DNA of 64,000 nt from Ptychodera flava (taxonomy: Eukaryota > Hemichordata > Enteropneusta > Ptychoderidae): positions 43,836,465 to 43,900,464 of the forward strand of contig NC_091930.1 of assembly GCF_041260155.1 (NCBI RefSeq), in the 5' to 3' direction. Both the position numbers and the translations under genes were made by a program. Each line of letters starts with the position of its first letter. The first letter of the stretch is position 1. This document shows positions 45,466-56,493 of this stretch, piece after piece. The notes beneath the pieces are model-generated. The model ran no database searches and had not been told where the DNA came from. It saw only the letters and a list, made by a program, of their open reading frames with translations.

Positions 45466-45482
45466 CGTCCCTGGGTGGGCTC

Positions 45483-45533
<51 letters not shown>

Positions 45534-45539
45534 AGAGAC
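45466..45539 (-). tRNA. trnN-GUU: tRNA-Asn (GUU)
   Basis: On the minus strand the 74-nt gene runs from GTCTCTGTGGCGCAATCGGT to CCCACCCAGGGACG. It has a 7-bp acceptor stem (GTCTCTG/CAGGGAC), anticodon loop CTGTTAA with GTT, and T loop GGTTCGAGCC. The sequence matches the standard metazoan nuclear tRNA-Asn. A Pol III terminator (TTTT, then TTTTT) follows about 11-25 bases downstream. No intron; CCA is not encoded. Confidence 0.97.
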
Positions 45540-47713
45540 GTCATATGCGCCGTACATTTATCGGGTCCTAAATTATTTGTGGACGAAATTCTTATCGGAT
45601 ATCGATATCTGCACTCAGATTAAGACTGGTCACTGCAACACATCAACTGGAAACTTCAATGACCCCATAGTGGTCTCGTATGACCTATCGAAGGCCCTGG
45701 GCGACGTCATCGCGTGGACTCAATATCAGGCCGACAACCAATCAGCGACTTGTTGTTTTTATACAATAAGGCATAAATTTCATATGACAGTTTTACGTTT
45801 TAGAAATCATATTCACGTTTTTACTTGTCAGTTTTTTTTTATTTTCGGTGGAATGTTTGTTGTATTCTGATAGGGGCAGGGGGGTTTTCAGCTCCGCCTC
45901 TGAACAAATCGATCAAATAATAAACGAACACAATTTTTAAAGAAGAAACAACGACTATAAAATCACGTCAAAACAACGTCTGTATTGTTAATGCCCGATA
46001 AAATCGGAGTGGACGACTACAAGCTTACATCCCACAATTCAAAGCTAGCTGCCAACAGTATTTAAAAGCCGAATTTGAATATTTACAAAGTGGAAGCGTT
46101 CCTAACATATTCAAAAGCTGAGTCGAGGTCAAAAACAATAATGACTTTCCAGCAAGATGATAGTGCAAGGCATTTTACCTACATAAATAATATATTATCC
46201 CTGGTGGCTTAATATCGTCAGTTTTGAGGTCAAAGGTCGTCGCGTTTCCGATAACGCATGTCATATGAATGGCTTATAACATAGTTTTACTCCCCGCCCC
46301 TTATTTCAAGTGCTGCGTGCTTATCAACTTGCTGGGGCAATTTATCTGCGACAAAGGAACGCTGTGTCAAAGATTGTGAGCGGACAGATAAGATCGTCTA
46401 TAGGTCATAGGCCTGAAGACGCCGAGGTCGAACTCTAGTAATTTCAAACGGCTCTCACAGTTTGATGTCGTCACTCCGAACATTCTAGGTCATCTGAGGT
46501 GGCCCAAGGGTCGTTCAAGGACGCCGCTGATGCGTTGTCGCCGATTTCATTGACTGAAACAAGAAAACGTATTCGGTTAAAGGTCACCGTCGTATACGTT
46601 ATGGTACGGACAGGCTTAATACGGTAGAATGTGTCCAAGGGACAGATATTCTGACTTTCAAATATTTCGGCAGGCCTGCCACTTTTGTGGACTCGAGGTC
46701 GTTTTGGGCAAATGAAGTTTCACCATCATTGCATTTATCCTGATGTGTTACTATTAGGAATTGGGCATTGTAAATTTCAAACTTGGGTAACTTTTGAAAC
46801 GCTTTGTCAGTCCATTAACACAATTAGTGCAGCGGCCCATGGTTTATACGAATGGGTTAAAATGTCATATAGCCTCAGTTTGGACAAAATTTACAAACCG
46901 TTATACACCACGCTCACCGCAAAGGTCTTATCGGACAGTTTGCACCGTGACGAGGTCAGATTGCTATGGACGGCAGGCTTACAAGTTAATCTAAAGCCTT
47001 CAAAATTAAAATCTTTATCTGCCATCAACATTTTGAGATCTGTACGTCATGATATTTTACTAATCGTATATTTTTAAAAGATTACAGTAAAGTACTGAAA
47101 AAATTGTCAAAAGTTACTGGCTACTACCGGCCCTTAACCACTGCGTGTAACACTGCTTGTAGTACAAAGTTATGGAATTCTTTTCCCTTAACAGTTGTAA
47201 AATGCTAAAAGGATGAGTGTTTATTTACACTTAGTGAAAAAGAAAAGAACTGTTGCAGAAGGAAGAAAAAGAAAAAGTCTCAAAATATCTGAGACCAACG
47301 CGGAATCTACAAGTGGTCAAGAAGTGCGCCACCAACGACCGAAGAAAGGTTCAGAATCCCCAACTTGCGAGCACGTTCCATACAAGAGGTTTTAGATATC
47401 TCTCCCTCATTGGTTTTCAAAAATCTGTTATTCTGTTTGTAAAAGTTTGGCATGCTACGGTGAAATTAATTCTTGCTCACAGAAATAAAAAAAAAGATAG
47501 AAATAAAAGATGTGATTATATTGGAAAGGAATTGTTGATGACAGAGGATATTTTGCATTGTTGGAGTTACATGAAAGGAAAAAACTGCAGTATGAAAATA
47601 AAAAGCAACAATAAAAACTCAGAGTGATTTTTTTTCTGAAAATAAAATTTTATCTTTTTTTCCGTGTTACTACAGCATAACGGGAAGGGAGAACCGTATA
47701 CTAAAAGTCATAG
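45540..47713. other. Spacer between the two tRNA genes
   Basis: No gene is supported. Frames at 45577-45870, 46685-47077 and 47253-47627 have no domain, signal peptide or splice logic that I can recognise. The two tRNA genes do not share flanking sequence here. Confidence 0.5.
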
Positions 47714-47730
47714 CGTCCCTGGGTGGGCTC

Positions 47731-47781
<51 letters not shown>

Positions 47782-47787
47782 AGAGAC
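47714..47787 (-). tRNA. trnN-GUU: tRNA-Asn (GUU), second copy
   Basis: Identical over all 74 nt to the gene at 45466-45539 and in the same orientation. A TTTT terminator lies about 8-12 bases downstream on the minus strand (AAAA near 47703). Confidence 0.97.
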
Positions 47788-49660
47788 ATCTTGTCTGCCC
47801 CGACTAACTTCTCTTATTAGAAGGGCGACCTCTACGTTCAGGCGATTATATTACTGCGAATTCACTTTATATTACTGATCTTTACACTCAACATTACAAA
47901 ATGCCGCATTATGTGAAGTACCGAAATTAACTATTGACATTAGAAGGGCGACGTCTTTGAATAAACTATCGAACGTTGTTGCGTTCAACTTTAAATCAAT
48001 AACGGGGCTTTCAAATATGATCGTTTCTAGGAGCAATCGCCGTGGGTGACACCGGGGGTGACATAAGCTCACGACGGGTACCCGTTCATTATCTTTTACT
48101 ACCGTGGCAATTTATCATTTTATTTGTGGTTCCCATGTGTATTGTTCAGCATCAAGGAATTTCTTCAAATTGCGTTCTCAAAACTTGTTGGTACGGTAAG
48201 TGCAAATCACAAACACGGAAAAGAACGACAATAAAAACGACGCGGACTACTCTTGTCGCGATGCGAACCCCTAATTATCGACGAACGTATCGGGTACAGT
48301 GAGCCAATGTTTAATTCTATGTTTGTGTTAACGGTTAACTTGGGAGAGACATTTGTGAAAAAAAGAAAAACATTTTCATGGGGACAGTTATAACGTTATA
48401 ATGGTATGTTTTCTTTGTATGTCAACTTTGAAGTTCTTGTTCTACTCCCAAAATCATCTTGAAAAACCTCTACTGTTCAGCGTCGATACTGTATACGTGT
48501 AAACTTTACTGTGGTTTGTTCACACTTGAATTCTAGTCCACACCAGCATTACTCTGATAGGTAAACTCGGAAAATATCGACAACCGTTCATAATATGCAA
48601 ATCACATCATGTGACTGAGACGCAGTTCCATAGATGAGCATGCATATTTGAATACCATATACGCTGCTTTTCACGATATGTAAGCCAGAAAACTTCAACA
48701 AACGGAAACTACTAGTAATCTGCAGTAAATGGTCAGCCAAGTATTTTGAAATACATTGGTAAAGAAAGTTAATGAGGCTGATGAGTCCCCCAGGACAGCT
48801 GTGCAGGGCCGTGGTCGTCGTCGATGAGTGTGGATAATCGATCAAACAACGCAATGGCCCGTGACGTAGCTAGTGACAGTGGTAACGATGTGATCGACGC
48901 TGAAATTTCAAGTCCACTCAGCTCAACTGAATTGAATCAACTGATATAAACAATGACCAAACTTGTCACAATGCTAAAGGTAATTCCTTAAAAAGTGAGA
49001 GAAAAGATTCAGTTTCGACGTCTGAAGGAAGGAAGGAAATTTTGATTGCCTTCCAAACGACGTGACTCTCAATGTTCATAACTTTTACAGGACCAGCATA
49101 CAAAACGGTTCTTTTCACTGTTTCAGGACCACCAAACACTCCAAAAAGAGAATGCCGTTTCTTGCGTGTTCATACATGTGTCTTATCGTGTACGTTGTAT
49201 GTGGTTGTGTATGCGTATGTTTAGGTACATAACGGTGATTTTAGTGATGAGTCAGTACGCTTTGTTAGTTGTGCTCCGCAGGGATCAAGATCGCCTAGGC
49301 CGCAATTTGAATTTGGTAATGATCATGATTGGCAGCATACATTAACATTTAGAACAGAGGTCAAATGGACGTTCTGGAGCCACGCTTTGTGAAAATATGC
49401 GTTCTTTGTATTAAATAACAGTGTTTTTCAACGTTTTTTCGACATAAAGGCAGTCGCTATACATTCACAGGTGTCATGTATGAGATTGGACGGAAATTAA
49501 CGCCATTCACACGTCGAATTTCTGGAAATCTCGGAGCAAATCGAGTGCGTCTTACCCATAGCGTGGCTTTTTCACATCTGCATAGTCTTACCATAATCCC
49601 CTTTTGTAGGGGACTTTGGCGTTTAATGTAATAATTCAGTAATATGTTTTGTTTTGTCTT
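47788..49660. other. Gene-free spacer
   Basis: No gene is supported; frames at 47872-48072, 48042-48302 and 48588-48854 show no domain. Confidence 0.5.
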
Positions 49661-49669
49661 TTCTACCCA

Positions 49670-50030
49670 CAGGAATGTTAATATGCGTGATAAAATAAAA
49701 GATGCCACTTTTTGCGGCGTTCACAAAGCCAACCCACTCGGCGATCATGAGCTCGCCCGTGCCCCCTTCGACTGCCTGACGACTTGTTTCTGTCTGGAAC
49801 TTAGCCGCTTGTAACAGCAAAGACGAATACCTAAAGTGCTCGAAGAACATGGCTTCATTGCTCAGACCGGGGAACCTTCGTGCATATCGGAGATTTGCTA
49901 AAATTCTACCAGGTGAATCGGTGATAAAAGAATCGCAAGTTTTGCGGAAAACGAGACTTTTTATCAGGTCGGGGCTTGCATTAAGCAGGCGGGCTTCACT
50001 TGAAGTTGCCGCTATCGAAGGAAAAAAATA
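49670..50030 (+). pseudogene. NNMT-family exon-3 relic in the opposite orientation
   Basis: After CTACCCACAG the plus strand reads sequence matching exon 3 of genes A and B: GATAAAATAAAAGATG, GTTCACAAAGCCAACCCACT, CCCTTCGACTGCCTGACGAC, TTGTTTCTGTCTGGAA, then the AACATGGCT and AAATTCTACCAG regions, ending at about CGGGCTTCACTTGAAGTTGC. The frame changes several times and the 3' end is lost, so it is dead. It is closer to A and B than to C at its start. No exon 1 or 2 relic was found nearby. Confidence 0.88.
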
Positions 50031-51029
50031 TTACAAAAAAAAATTATTGTCTCGTAAGTTTTTTTTTATTTTTACATTTTCCATACTTTTCTAAGTTGTC
50101 AATAAATCTTGAGAGCACTGCATTTCATCACACTGGTTGTCATAAGGCAGACAGCGGAAGGAAAGAGACAGGACGTAATGTGGCTCAGCACATTGAATAG
50201 CGCCCTCATAAGGTGAAATGCTGAAGACCAAGTCGCTGAACATAGCAGTGGTATCGATGAGAACAGTTATTATGACCAAGTAATTCTAGTTTGATCAAAG
50301 AACCAGAGTAAAAGAGAGACGCTTTTGTAATCCATGGTTTGGTTTTACCGAAAAGTAACCACAGCAAATCGTCGCTTTTACTCAAAATCAAGAATTGTCT
50401 CTCCCGATTTAAGTGTCTAAAAAAGGATGGCCACTTGCGCACATGTATTTTCTTCGAAATTGGGTCATTCTGTACACTGTGGGTTAGATAAACTTTAATT
50501 ATATTGCAGCGGAAAGACCTCCGCTAAACTGTGTACAATATACCGTACATGTGAGCAGTGCATATAAACCTTTTGGGGGAGTATTCTTTCAAGTTCTGCC
50601 GCTGGCGGCGCTGTACTAGCGACGACAGTAATGTGAGAGCATAGATCTTCGGCTATCTTTCTGTCTGTCTGTCTGCCTGTCCGTCCGATCGTCTGTCAAT
50701 CCGATCCGTTTGTCCCTCTGTGTGCCCCTCTCCTTCACATAGTACGGGCTTTATGGGTAAATTCTTAGTTCAAATACTCTCAGCTTACTATCCCCGGCCC
50801 TCCACTAGCGACCAACGAATTGCGCCTTTAAAATTCAGAAATTACCCATTTGTATCTAAACCGGGAAATTGATGGCATGTGCAGGGTACTGGGAGATGGT
50901 ATAAACTAAACTGACCGTGTTTGGAGGACCGACTAGTTTTATTTGACTCCACTTCATCTTTTTATTTTAAAACACGTTTTCTGCAGAATCTTATGTATAT
51001 CATGCATTTACAGTACTACCACCGTTAGC
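50031..51029. other. Gene-free spacer
   Basis: No gene is supported. It contains the repeat at 50596-50700. Confidence 0.5.
50596..50700. repeat. Dispersed repeat joined to a CTGT microsatellite
   Basis: GTTCTGCCGCTGGCGGCGCT followed by TGTGAGAGCATAGATC matches the reverse complement of 21391-21450. As there, the boundary is a tetranucleotide run (CTGTCTGTCTGTCTG at 50660-50675). Confidence 0.7.
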
Positions 51030-51242
51030 ACAATTGGAACTAATTTGGGATAATTGGATCTTTATATTTTTCAAATTTCTCGGAAGTGTTAGGTGCCCTG
51101 TAGCTAAATGTTGCGATATTATAAATTTCTCATGACAACAAGCGTGTAACTTAAAAAGAAAAGCAGACGAGTTTTCATTTGCAAAATAAATCGACATTAC
51201 TTCATCATTCAATTATCCCAAATTAGTTCCAATCGTGTTCTT
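51025..51242. mobile_element. TIR MITE, about 215 bp
   Basis: GCACAATTGGAACTAATTTG with GGATAATTGGA on the left mirrors TCAATTATCC with CAAATTAGTTCCAATCGTG on the right. The interior is AT-rich. No target duplication was resolved. Confidence 0.72.
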
Positions 51243-52650
51243 TCAAGATGATTCAGGTAGACAAACCTTCACAAGGCATCGAAGTTATATTACAGGCCAT
51301 ACTGTCTTATGTATTATCAATAACATCAGCAGATGTTATTAGATGTAAAGTCGCAAAAAAACCAGCGATCATCAATCATTGGAGATCAACACATCGGCAT
51401 TTGTCACTTCTTAACGATCTGTGTATGATGGCTGTCAGTGTTGAAAATGGAAATCGATAACAGTGCCATGCATACTAGTAAGTAAACGCAGCAAGAGGTC
51501 GCCGTCAACTACGTGACAAAGTTAACAAGTCGGGATCTGTCGTGCAAACGAACTGACCTGTATCCCTCAGGTTTGTAAGGCTGGCTTTATTTCTTGAAAC
51601 TCATGTAAGTTAGCGACGTGAACATCCACTAAATCCAAGTTATTGTTTGGTGATGCAAATCATCACGTTCGATCCTTATTTGCTTGGTATCTTCGGAAGG
51701 TTGTACATTGCATCGAATATTATTTAAAAAATTAAAATTTAACATGTAATCAGACAAAAAATATGGGAAAGGGGTCACAAAGTGTATTTTGATATAAAAA
51801 GAGAAATAAAATGACCTCAACTTCACCGATATTTGAAATTCCTCATTAGCGAGAGGTCGAAATTGTAATGCTTTCTCAATATGAATGTATGCATACACAT
51901 GTTTAGAACACGTTATTGGCTCGGGATGCATTGTAGTTTTGCTGACTACCTGATAGATATTCCTGTGGAGCCTTCCGAACCAGATTGTAAAATAAGAGAA
52001 ATTCTGAGATTATTTGGCGTTTTCACAGCTTGATTGCTTTTGGAGGCAGACTCTTTCCTGTTGCCGTACAGTCAGTTTAGCGTATATAACTATCATAAAT
52101 CGAGAGTACATAGGCACAGTAAGGCTGAGACACAGGCAGACAGATAGGCAGCGTAGGGACGACCTGAAAGGACAGGAAACTTGATTTGATAATTCGGTAT
52201 TTGACAACTTTCAATTCCATTATGCTTTTATAAACTTGTATCGGTGACTGTCATTTCTGCCAAGGTCACTGAGGAGGTCAATTCGTGGCCATGCTGAGCC
52301 ATGCAAATACTTGCAAACGCTTTCTCTCGGCCGAGAATATTTTATAAACTGTGACTTGTGTCCTGAAATGATCAACTATCAAAAGTGGTTTTACTTGCAA
52401 AGAGCAGCAACTGACTGTGTTGTCATTCTCGTTTTGACCAAACTTGATAACAATATTGACGTATCTGTGTGAGAGGGTCCGATCACGCATAATGTCCACA
52501 TGTACAAAGGATGATATGATGATTTTACATGTTGGTGTATACAAACAACCGCTGCATATAAGATGTATGTATTTGAATACAGGCAAAGGAGGGAGAACAC
52601 CCAAGCTTTGATATGACGAATACGTCATCTCTTACTCATACGTGTACGGA
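51243..52650. other. Gene-free spacer
   Basis: No gene is supported; frames at 51248-51460, 51629-51931 and 52278-52628 lack recognisable features. Confidence 0.5.
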
Positions 52651-53298
52651 GGTTATTCTATACATGTTATGTTCAATCAACCTTGGACTATTACTCTGTT
52701 GTTTGGGGAAATTGTGACAAGTCGAACTGTAACGAACTCTTGAAAATTACAAAAGAAGCCATTCTTTTGCTATGTGGGGGCCAAATTGGACCAACAAAAC
52801 CGGTCCGCTGTTTAAAAGTTTGGGACTGCTTACATGAAGTAATCGCTTAAAATAACACAAAACTGAGGGTGTATAGATGTTCCAAATTGTCAATGGCACG
52901 TGACAAAATATCTGCAGAATCTTTTCCAACTTGCGAAAATCCTTTTGTCAAGGTCAATGCGCTCAATTTCAATAAATAATGTTTGTATTTGCAAAACTTA
53001 GAATTGAAATCACGAAAAAAGCCTTATTCGGTTGTTTATTTTTGGAAAGACCTCCAGTTGTTTTTAAAAAATATTCCTAACCTTAAGTCATTCAAGTTGA
53101 ATTTTTATAAAGTCTCATCGATCAGTTGTAACGTAACGCTGTTGATTTTCTGTTTTTCTCATGTTCGTTTTCTGGTATACTCTTGTTCGTCTATGTATTT
53201 TTTGTAGTTTTAATTTTTTTATCGCCGACCTTGTGGAAGATCGGCCTTATTGGCCGAACAAGTTATCGACAGTAAATAAAGTTTAAAATAAAAATAAC
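52651..53298 (+). mobile_element. 5'-truncated CR1/L2-like LINE, 3' end
   Basis: The frame LDYYSVVWGNCDKSNCNELL then ITKEAILLLCGG corresponds to the HxDYCSVVWG motif downstream of the RT core in LINEs. The coding part is shortened. The 3' end GACCTTGTGGAAGATCGGCC ... CAGTAAATAAAGTTTAAAAT is a typical LINE terminus of this group. It directly abuts the next element. Confidence 0.75.
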
Positions 53299-53933
53299 AA
53301 GTCATTGACAATGACATAGTCCCCACTTGTAATAGGAGTATTAGTCTTGATGGGGCAGGGAAATGTGGTCATTAAGAAGTATCACTGGAGTGTATATGTT
53401 CAGATCTATGGACACATAGGTCTATGTCATTGTTCCCAATTTGAAACAAGAGGCATGTCTAAGTTATGGTTCTAAATCGGGGAAAAAGATCAGACTTCTA
53501 GCTGTATTGGCCAGCCAAGAAATACATATGCGCATAATAAATGAGGTACAAGATGTGACATCTTAAGGTCTATTATCCTATCAAAATTGAAGCGTAAATA
53601 ACTTGTGGTTACTGAGTTATGCATATATATGCATAATCAAGGTCAAAGGTCATCAAGGTCACGTGACATTTTGAAAAAAATTGTATTGCTAATTAATCAA
53701 TATATGCAAAAATTCAGACCTCAAGCTCTATTGGCTTGCCCACAATTATATATGTGCATAATTAATGAGGTAAAGCATGTGTTGTCATAAGGTCTCCCAT
53801 CCTACTAAATATAAGGACATAGCACTTGTGGTTACTTATTTATTGACATAATCGTGTATTTTAGGTAAAAGGTTATCGAGGTCATATGACATTTTGTCAA
53901 ACAATTTCTATCCTATAGTCTATCCCTATATAC

Positions 53934-54045
53934 GTGGACTTATCAGGTATTTTACGGGTTGGTCAACATCGCGAAAGATAGGAATGGTACCTTTTCATTA
54001 ACATTACTATCTTTCCGATGTTGACCAACCTCTGATTAAGTCCAC
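53934..54045. repeat. Palindrome inside the second-family element
   Basis: GTGGACTTATCAGG and GGTTGGTCAACATCGCGAAAG mirror CTTTCCGATGTTGACCAACC and TGATTAAGTCCAC; loop about 25 bases. The other copy (58741-59945) does not show it, so it may be a nested MITE. Confidence 0.75.
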
Positions 54046-54233
54046 GGATGAGCATAATTAGTTGTGTTGACTAATAATTACAGCATGTGTGTATGAGAGA
54101 TATACGTCCATGTAATGGAGTGTAAAATAAATAAAGAGTCGCAGAGGCTAGGTTAGGTTATATAAACCATTTATTTTATTTACTCCGATCAGTAAGAGCA
54201 TGAAGAAAGGAGAGAAAATGATAGAGAAAAGAG

Positions 54234-54426
54234 TGTGAAAATCTCAGTAATACTTTATGGGTCGCCTGTGCTTATACATGGGAGTCTATGGACTGCCTTA
54301 TACATGGGGGTCTATGGAGGTGAAAACTAGTGTGAAAATCTCAGTAATACTTTATGGGTCGCCTGTGCTTATACATGGGAGTCTATGGACTGCCTTATAC
54401 ATGGGGGTCTATGGAGGTGAAAACTA
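54234..54426. repeat. Direct tandem duplication, 97-bp unit
   Basis: Two virtually identical units (54234-54330 and 54331-54426) start TGTGAAAATCTCAGTAATAC. Within each unit CTTATACATGG is itself repeated about 30 bases apart. Confidence 0.93.
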
Positions 54427-54665
54427 AAAAGTTCTCTAACATGGCCAAATTTGATCGCATTGTAAAACAAATCGACGTGCATCTGTATGAGGTAGGGTAC
54501 TATCCTTGAACCAAGTTTGAACAAAATCGCTCCAGGCGTCTATGAGATATCTGCGTGAACGGACGGACGCACAGACGCACGCACGCACACACGGACGCAC
54601 GGACGGACGCACGGACATGACCAAACCTATAAGTCCCCCCGGACGGTGTCCGTGGGGACTAAAAA

Positions 54666-55008
54666 CGCCTATCAATTTAGCATCTGGGCATTCAAGCAAC
54701 AAACAAGTGTTATCTTTTAATTTTCGCATCCTGCTTTTGTATTTTGTACACCCCTCGTCGGCTATTTCGCGATGGAGGACAGTGAACTGTGCTACAAGCT
54801 CTTAGTTGCTTAGTAATAGTACTTGGCATTGTGTAATAGGGATATGATGTGCAAAGAACACATTACAGTTACATGGCATGAAGCGAGATCACGTTTTTTA
54901 GGCTGATTTGACAGACCGTTGAGATCCCGCCCACATAAATACATGGGCAACATTGTACACAAAGCACAGTTTGTCAACATGTTCATGCGGCGCATGAAAA
55001 CACTATTT
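54666..55008. other. Gene-free spacer
   Basis: A short non-coding stretch; nothing recognised. Confidence 0.5.
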
Positions 55009-55304
55009 AGCTGAGTGGAAGTAGAGCTGTATAAATCACAGTGGCGTCAACGCAAACACACGTTATCTCGTGACCTCAGGAGACCTGTGTCATTGTCTGA
55101 ATGATACTGATAAGATAGACGTAAAATTGTAGAAGTGAATGCCTCTCTCACTTAAATCAAATTATACGCTGTTTTTAGTGAAAGAGGAATTCACGGCTAC
55201 AATTTTACGTCTATCTTATCAGTATCATTCAGACAATGAGGTCACGAGATTACGTGTGTTCGCGTTGACGCTACTGTGATTTATACAGCTCTACTTTCAC
55301 TTAG
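55009..55304. mobile_element. Long palindromic MITE, about 295 bp
   Basis: Arms of about 130 bp: CTGAGTGGAAGTAGAGCTGT on the left mirrors ACAGCTCTACTTTCACTTAG on the right, and AATGATACTGATAAGATAGA mirrors TCTATCTTATCAGTATCATT further in. The unpaired centre is about 55145-55175. It ends about 145 bases upstream of the start codon at 55450. Confidence 0.85.
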
Positions 55305-55449
55305 TCAAAAAGTGGTTTGTGTAAATATATATTAACCTTCAGACCGCCTGTCATGAACACAAACACATACTTGCAACCCAGAAAACTGTACAACTGTACA
55401 TACTTTTGTATATCATCATTCTAGCCGCTGATCAGAGTTTATTAGCACC

Positions 55450-55745
55450 ATGATGAGTACACAGCGTCAACGTCGAAGGGAAAGCACTAGCAGTGTGGGC
55501 AGTGACAGTGATGATAAATACAGCGACTATGATCGTCGACTTATTGCTGCTGCAACCGACGCCGCCATTGCGAGTCTTCGCGCCATGGCTCCGTCTGCAT
55601 TTGCCACGGGTCACCTGCCAGACGACAAGGACGATGAAGGTAAGCAAGATGCCGAAGAGAGAGACGAAGCTGCCGCCACTTCTTCAAGTCGAAGTACCCC
55701 TTGGAGAAATCCAAAGAAGGCTGGAAAGAAAGATAAGAAACCAAA
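55450..55745 (+). CDS. Likely first coding exon of an unrecognised Ser/Asp/Lys-rich protein
   Basis: Starts in good context (CACCATGATG; two adjacent Met) and runs 98 codons plus two bases to a strong donor (CCAAA|GTAAGTG). Composition is low-complexity and charged: RQRRRESTSS, SDSDDKYSDYD, an Ala-rich helix AATDAAIASLRAMAP, an acidic DDKDDEGKQDAEERDE stretch, and a basic tail KKAGKKDKK. This looks like a disordered N-terminus of a nuclear or scaffold protein, but no domain identifies it. No further exon was recognised in the remaining 8 kb, so it may continue beyond the window. GC content is clearly above the surroundings. Confidence 0.5.
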
Positions 55746-56493
55746 GTAAGTGCATAATTGTCATGTACACCGGGTGAATAAACTTTAGTTCAGGGTTTGG
55801 CTGTCATCGTCAGATATACTTTGGCTACCAAAGAATTTTTGAATACAGTTTGCAATCATTATAGAGTACTGTGGTCATCGAGGTGATATCGACACGTACG
55901 TGATCTGCTGATGGGTCATTCAACCTCCTAAAAAGAATGTACACGTTTTTACTTTTGTCCCGATTTTTTCTGGTATATCTCATTAAATTTTGCTATAGTT
56001 TATAGTCATTATGTAAAACATAAACATGCGTTACAGGGCATCAACTTACAGGAAATTATAGCAGGTAGGAACATCTTTGATAAAAATAGTCTTCATCATT
56101 AGAAAGAATCATTAATTATGATGACGATAATGGTGGTGACGATAAACAACGACAATAAAAGAACGACAACAATAACAACAACAAGGACAGTATGGAAAAT
56201 GAGTGCAAACTAAAACATTAGGAACAATCTAAATGCAATGAAATGCAACTTCCGGAAATTTTGATATTCTGCCCGAAACAAGAGAGTAAATTCGAGTAGT
56301 AAGAATTATTTGGTATCTGGGATAGATTCAGAAGATGACTACATGGGGGGAAATTTTCCCCTCCCTGTAGCCCTCAAAATACCTACCTCAGAGTCGCTCA
56401 CGCGAAAGAATAGCAATGGCCACTAACGCGTAAGCAGCGGTGTGACCCTACCAGCTGTCAAATCCCTGGATACTATTTGGTTAAACGGAGATG
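55746..56493. other. Gene-free spacer or first intron of the preceding exon
   Basis: Nothing recognised apart from short low-complexity ACAAC and GATGAC stretches near 56120-56190. Confidence 0.45.

Larger units (their letters stand above)
53299..54665 (+). mobile_element. Pearl/HINE-like element, second family, copy 1
   Basis: Left end AACAAGTCATTGACAATGAC, then TAGTCCCCAC (53317-53326). The core units are less regular than in the other copies (TATATGCATAATCAAGGTCA near 53625, ATGTGCATAATTAATGAGGT near 53750). An ACGGACGCACGG minisatellite occupies about 54558-54616. The right end is a terminal hairpin, AGTCCCC ... GGGGACT (54632-54660), followed by AAAA. The left TAGTCCCCAC is the complement of the right GTGGGGACTA. 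A palindrome (53934-54045) and a tandem duplication (54234-54426) lie inside. Confidence 0.7.

Noticed and set aside
45577-47627. Frames at 45577-45870, 46685-47077 and 47253-47627 as small genes
   Set aside because: No domain, no splice logic and no codon pattern distinguishing them from the flanks.
48778-48785. CTGATGAG, the hammerhead ribozyme core box
   Set aside because: The downstream GAAA box and closing stems are missing; the same holds for CTGATGAG at 26039 and its copy near 34130, which lie in LINE sequence.
54542-54805. Frame with DGRTDGRTD-like repeats
   Set aside because: Produced by the ACGG minisatellite of the pearl-like element.
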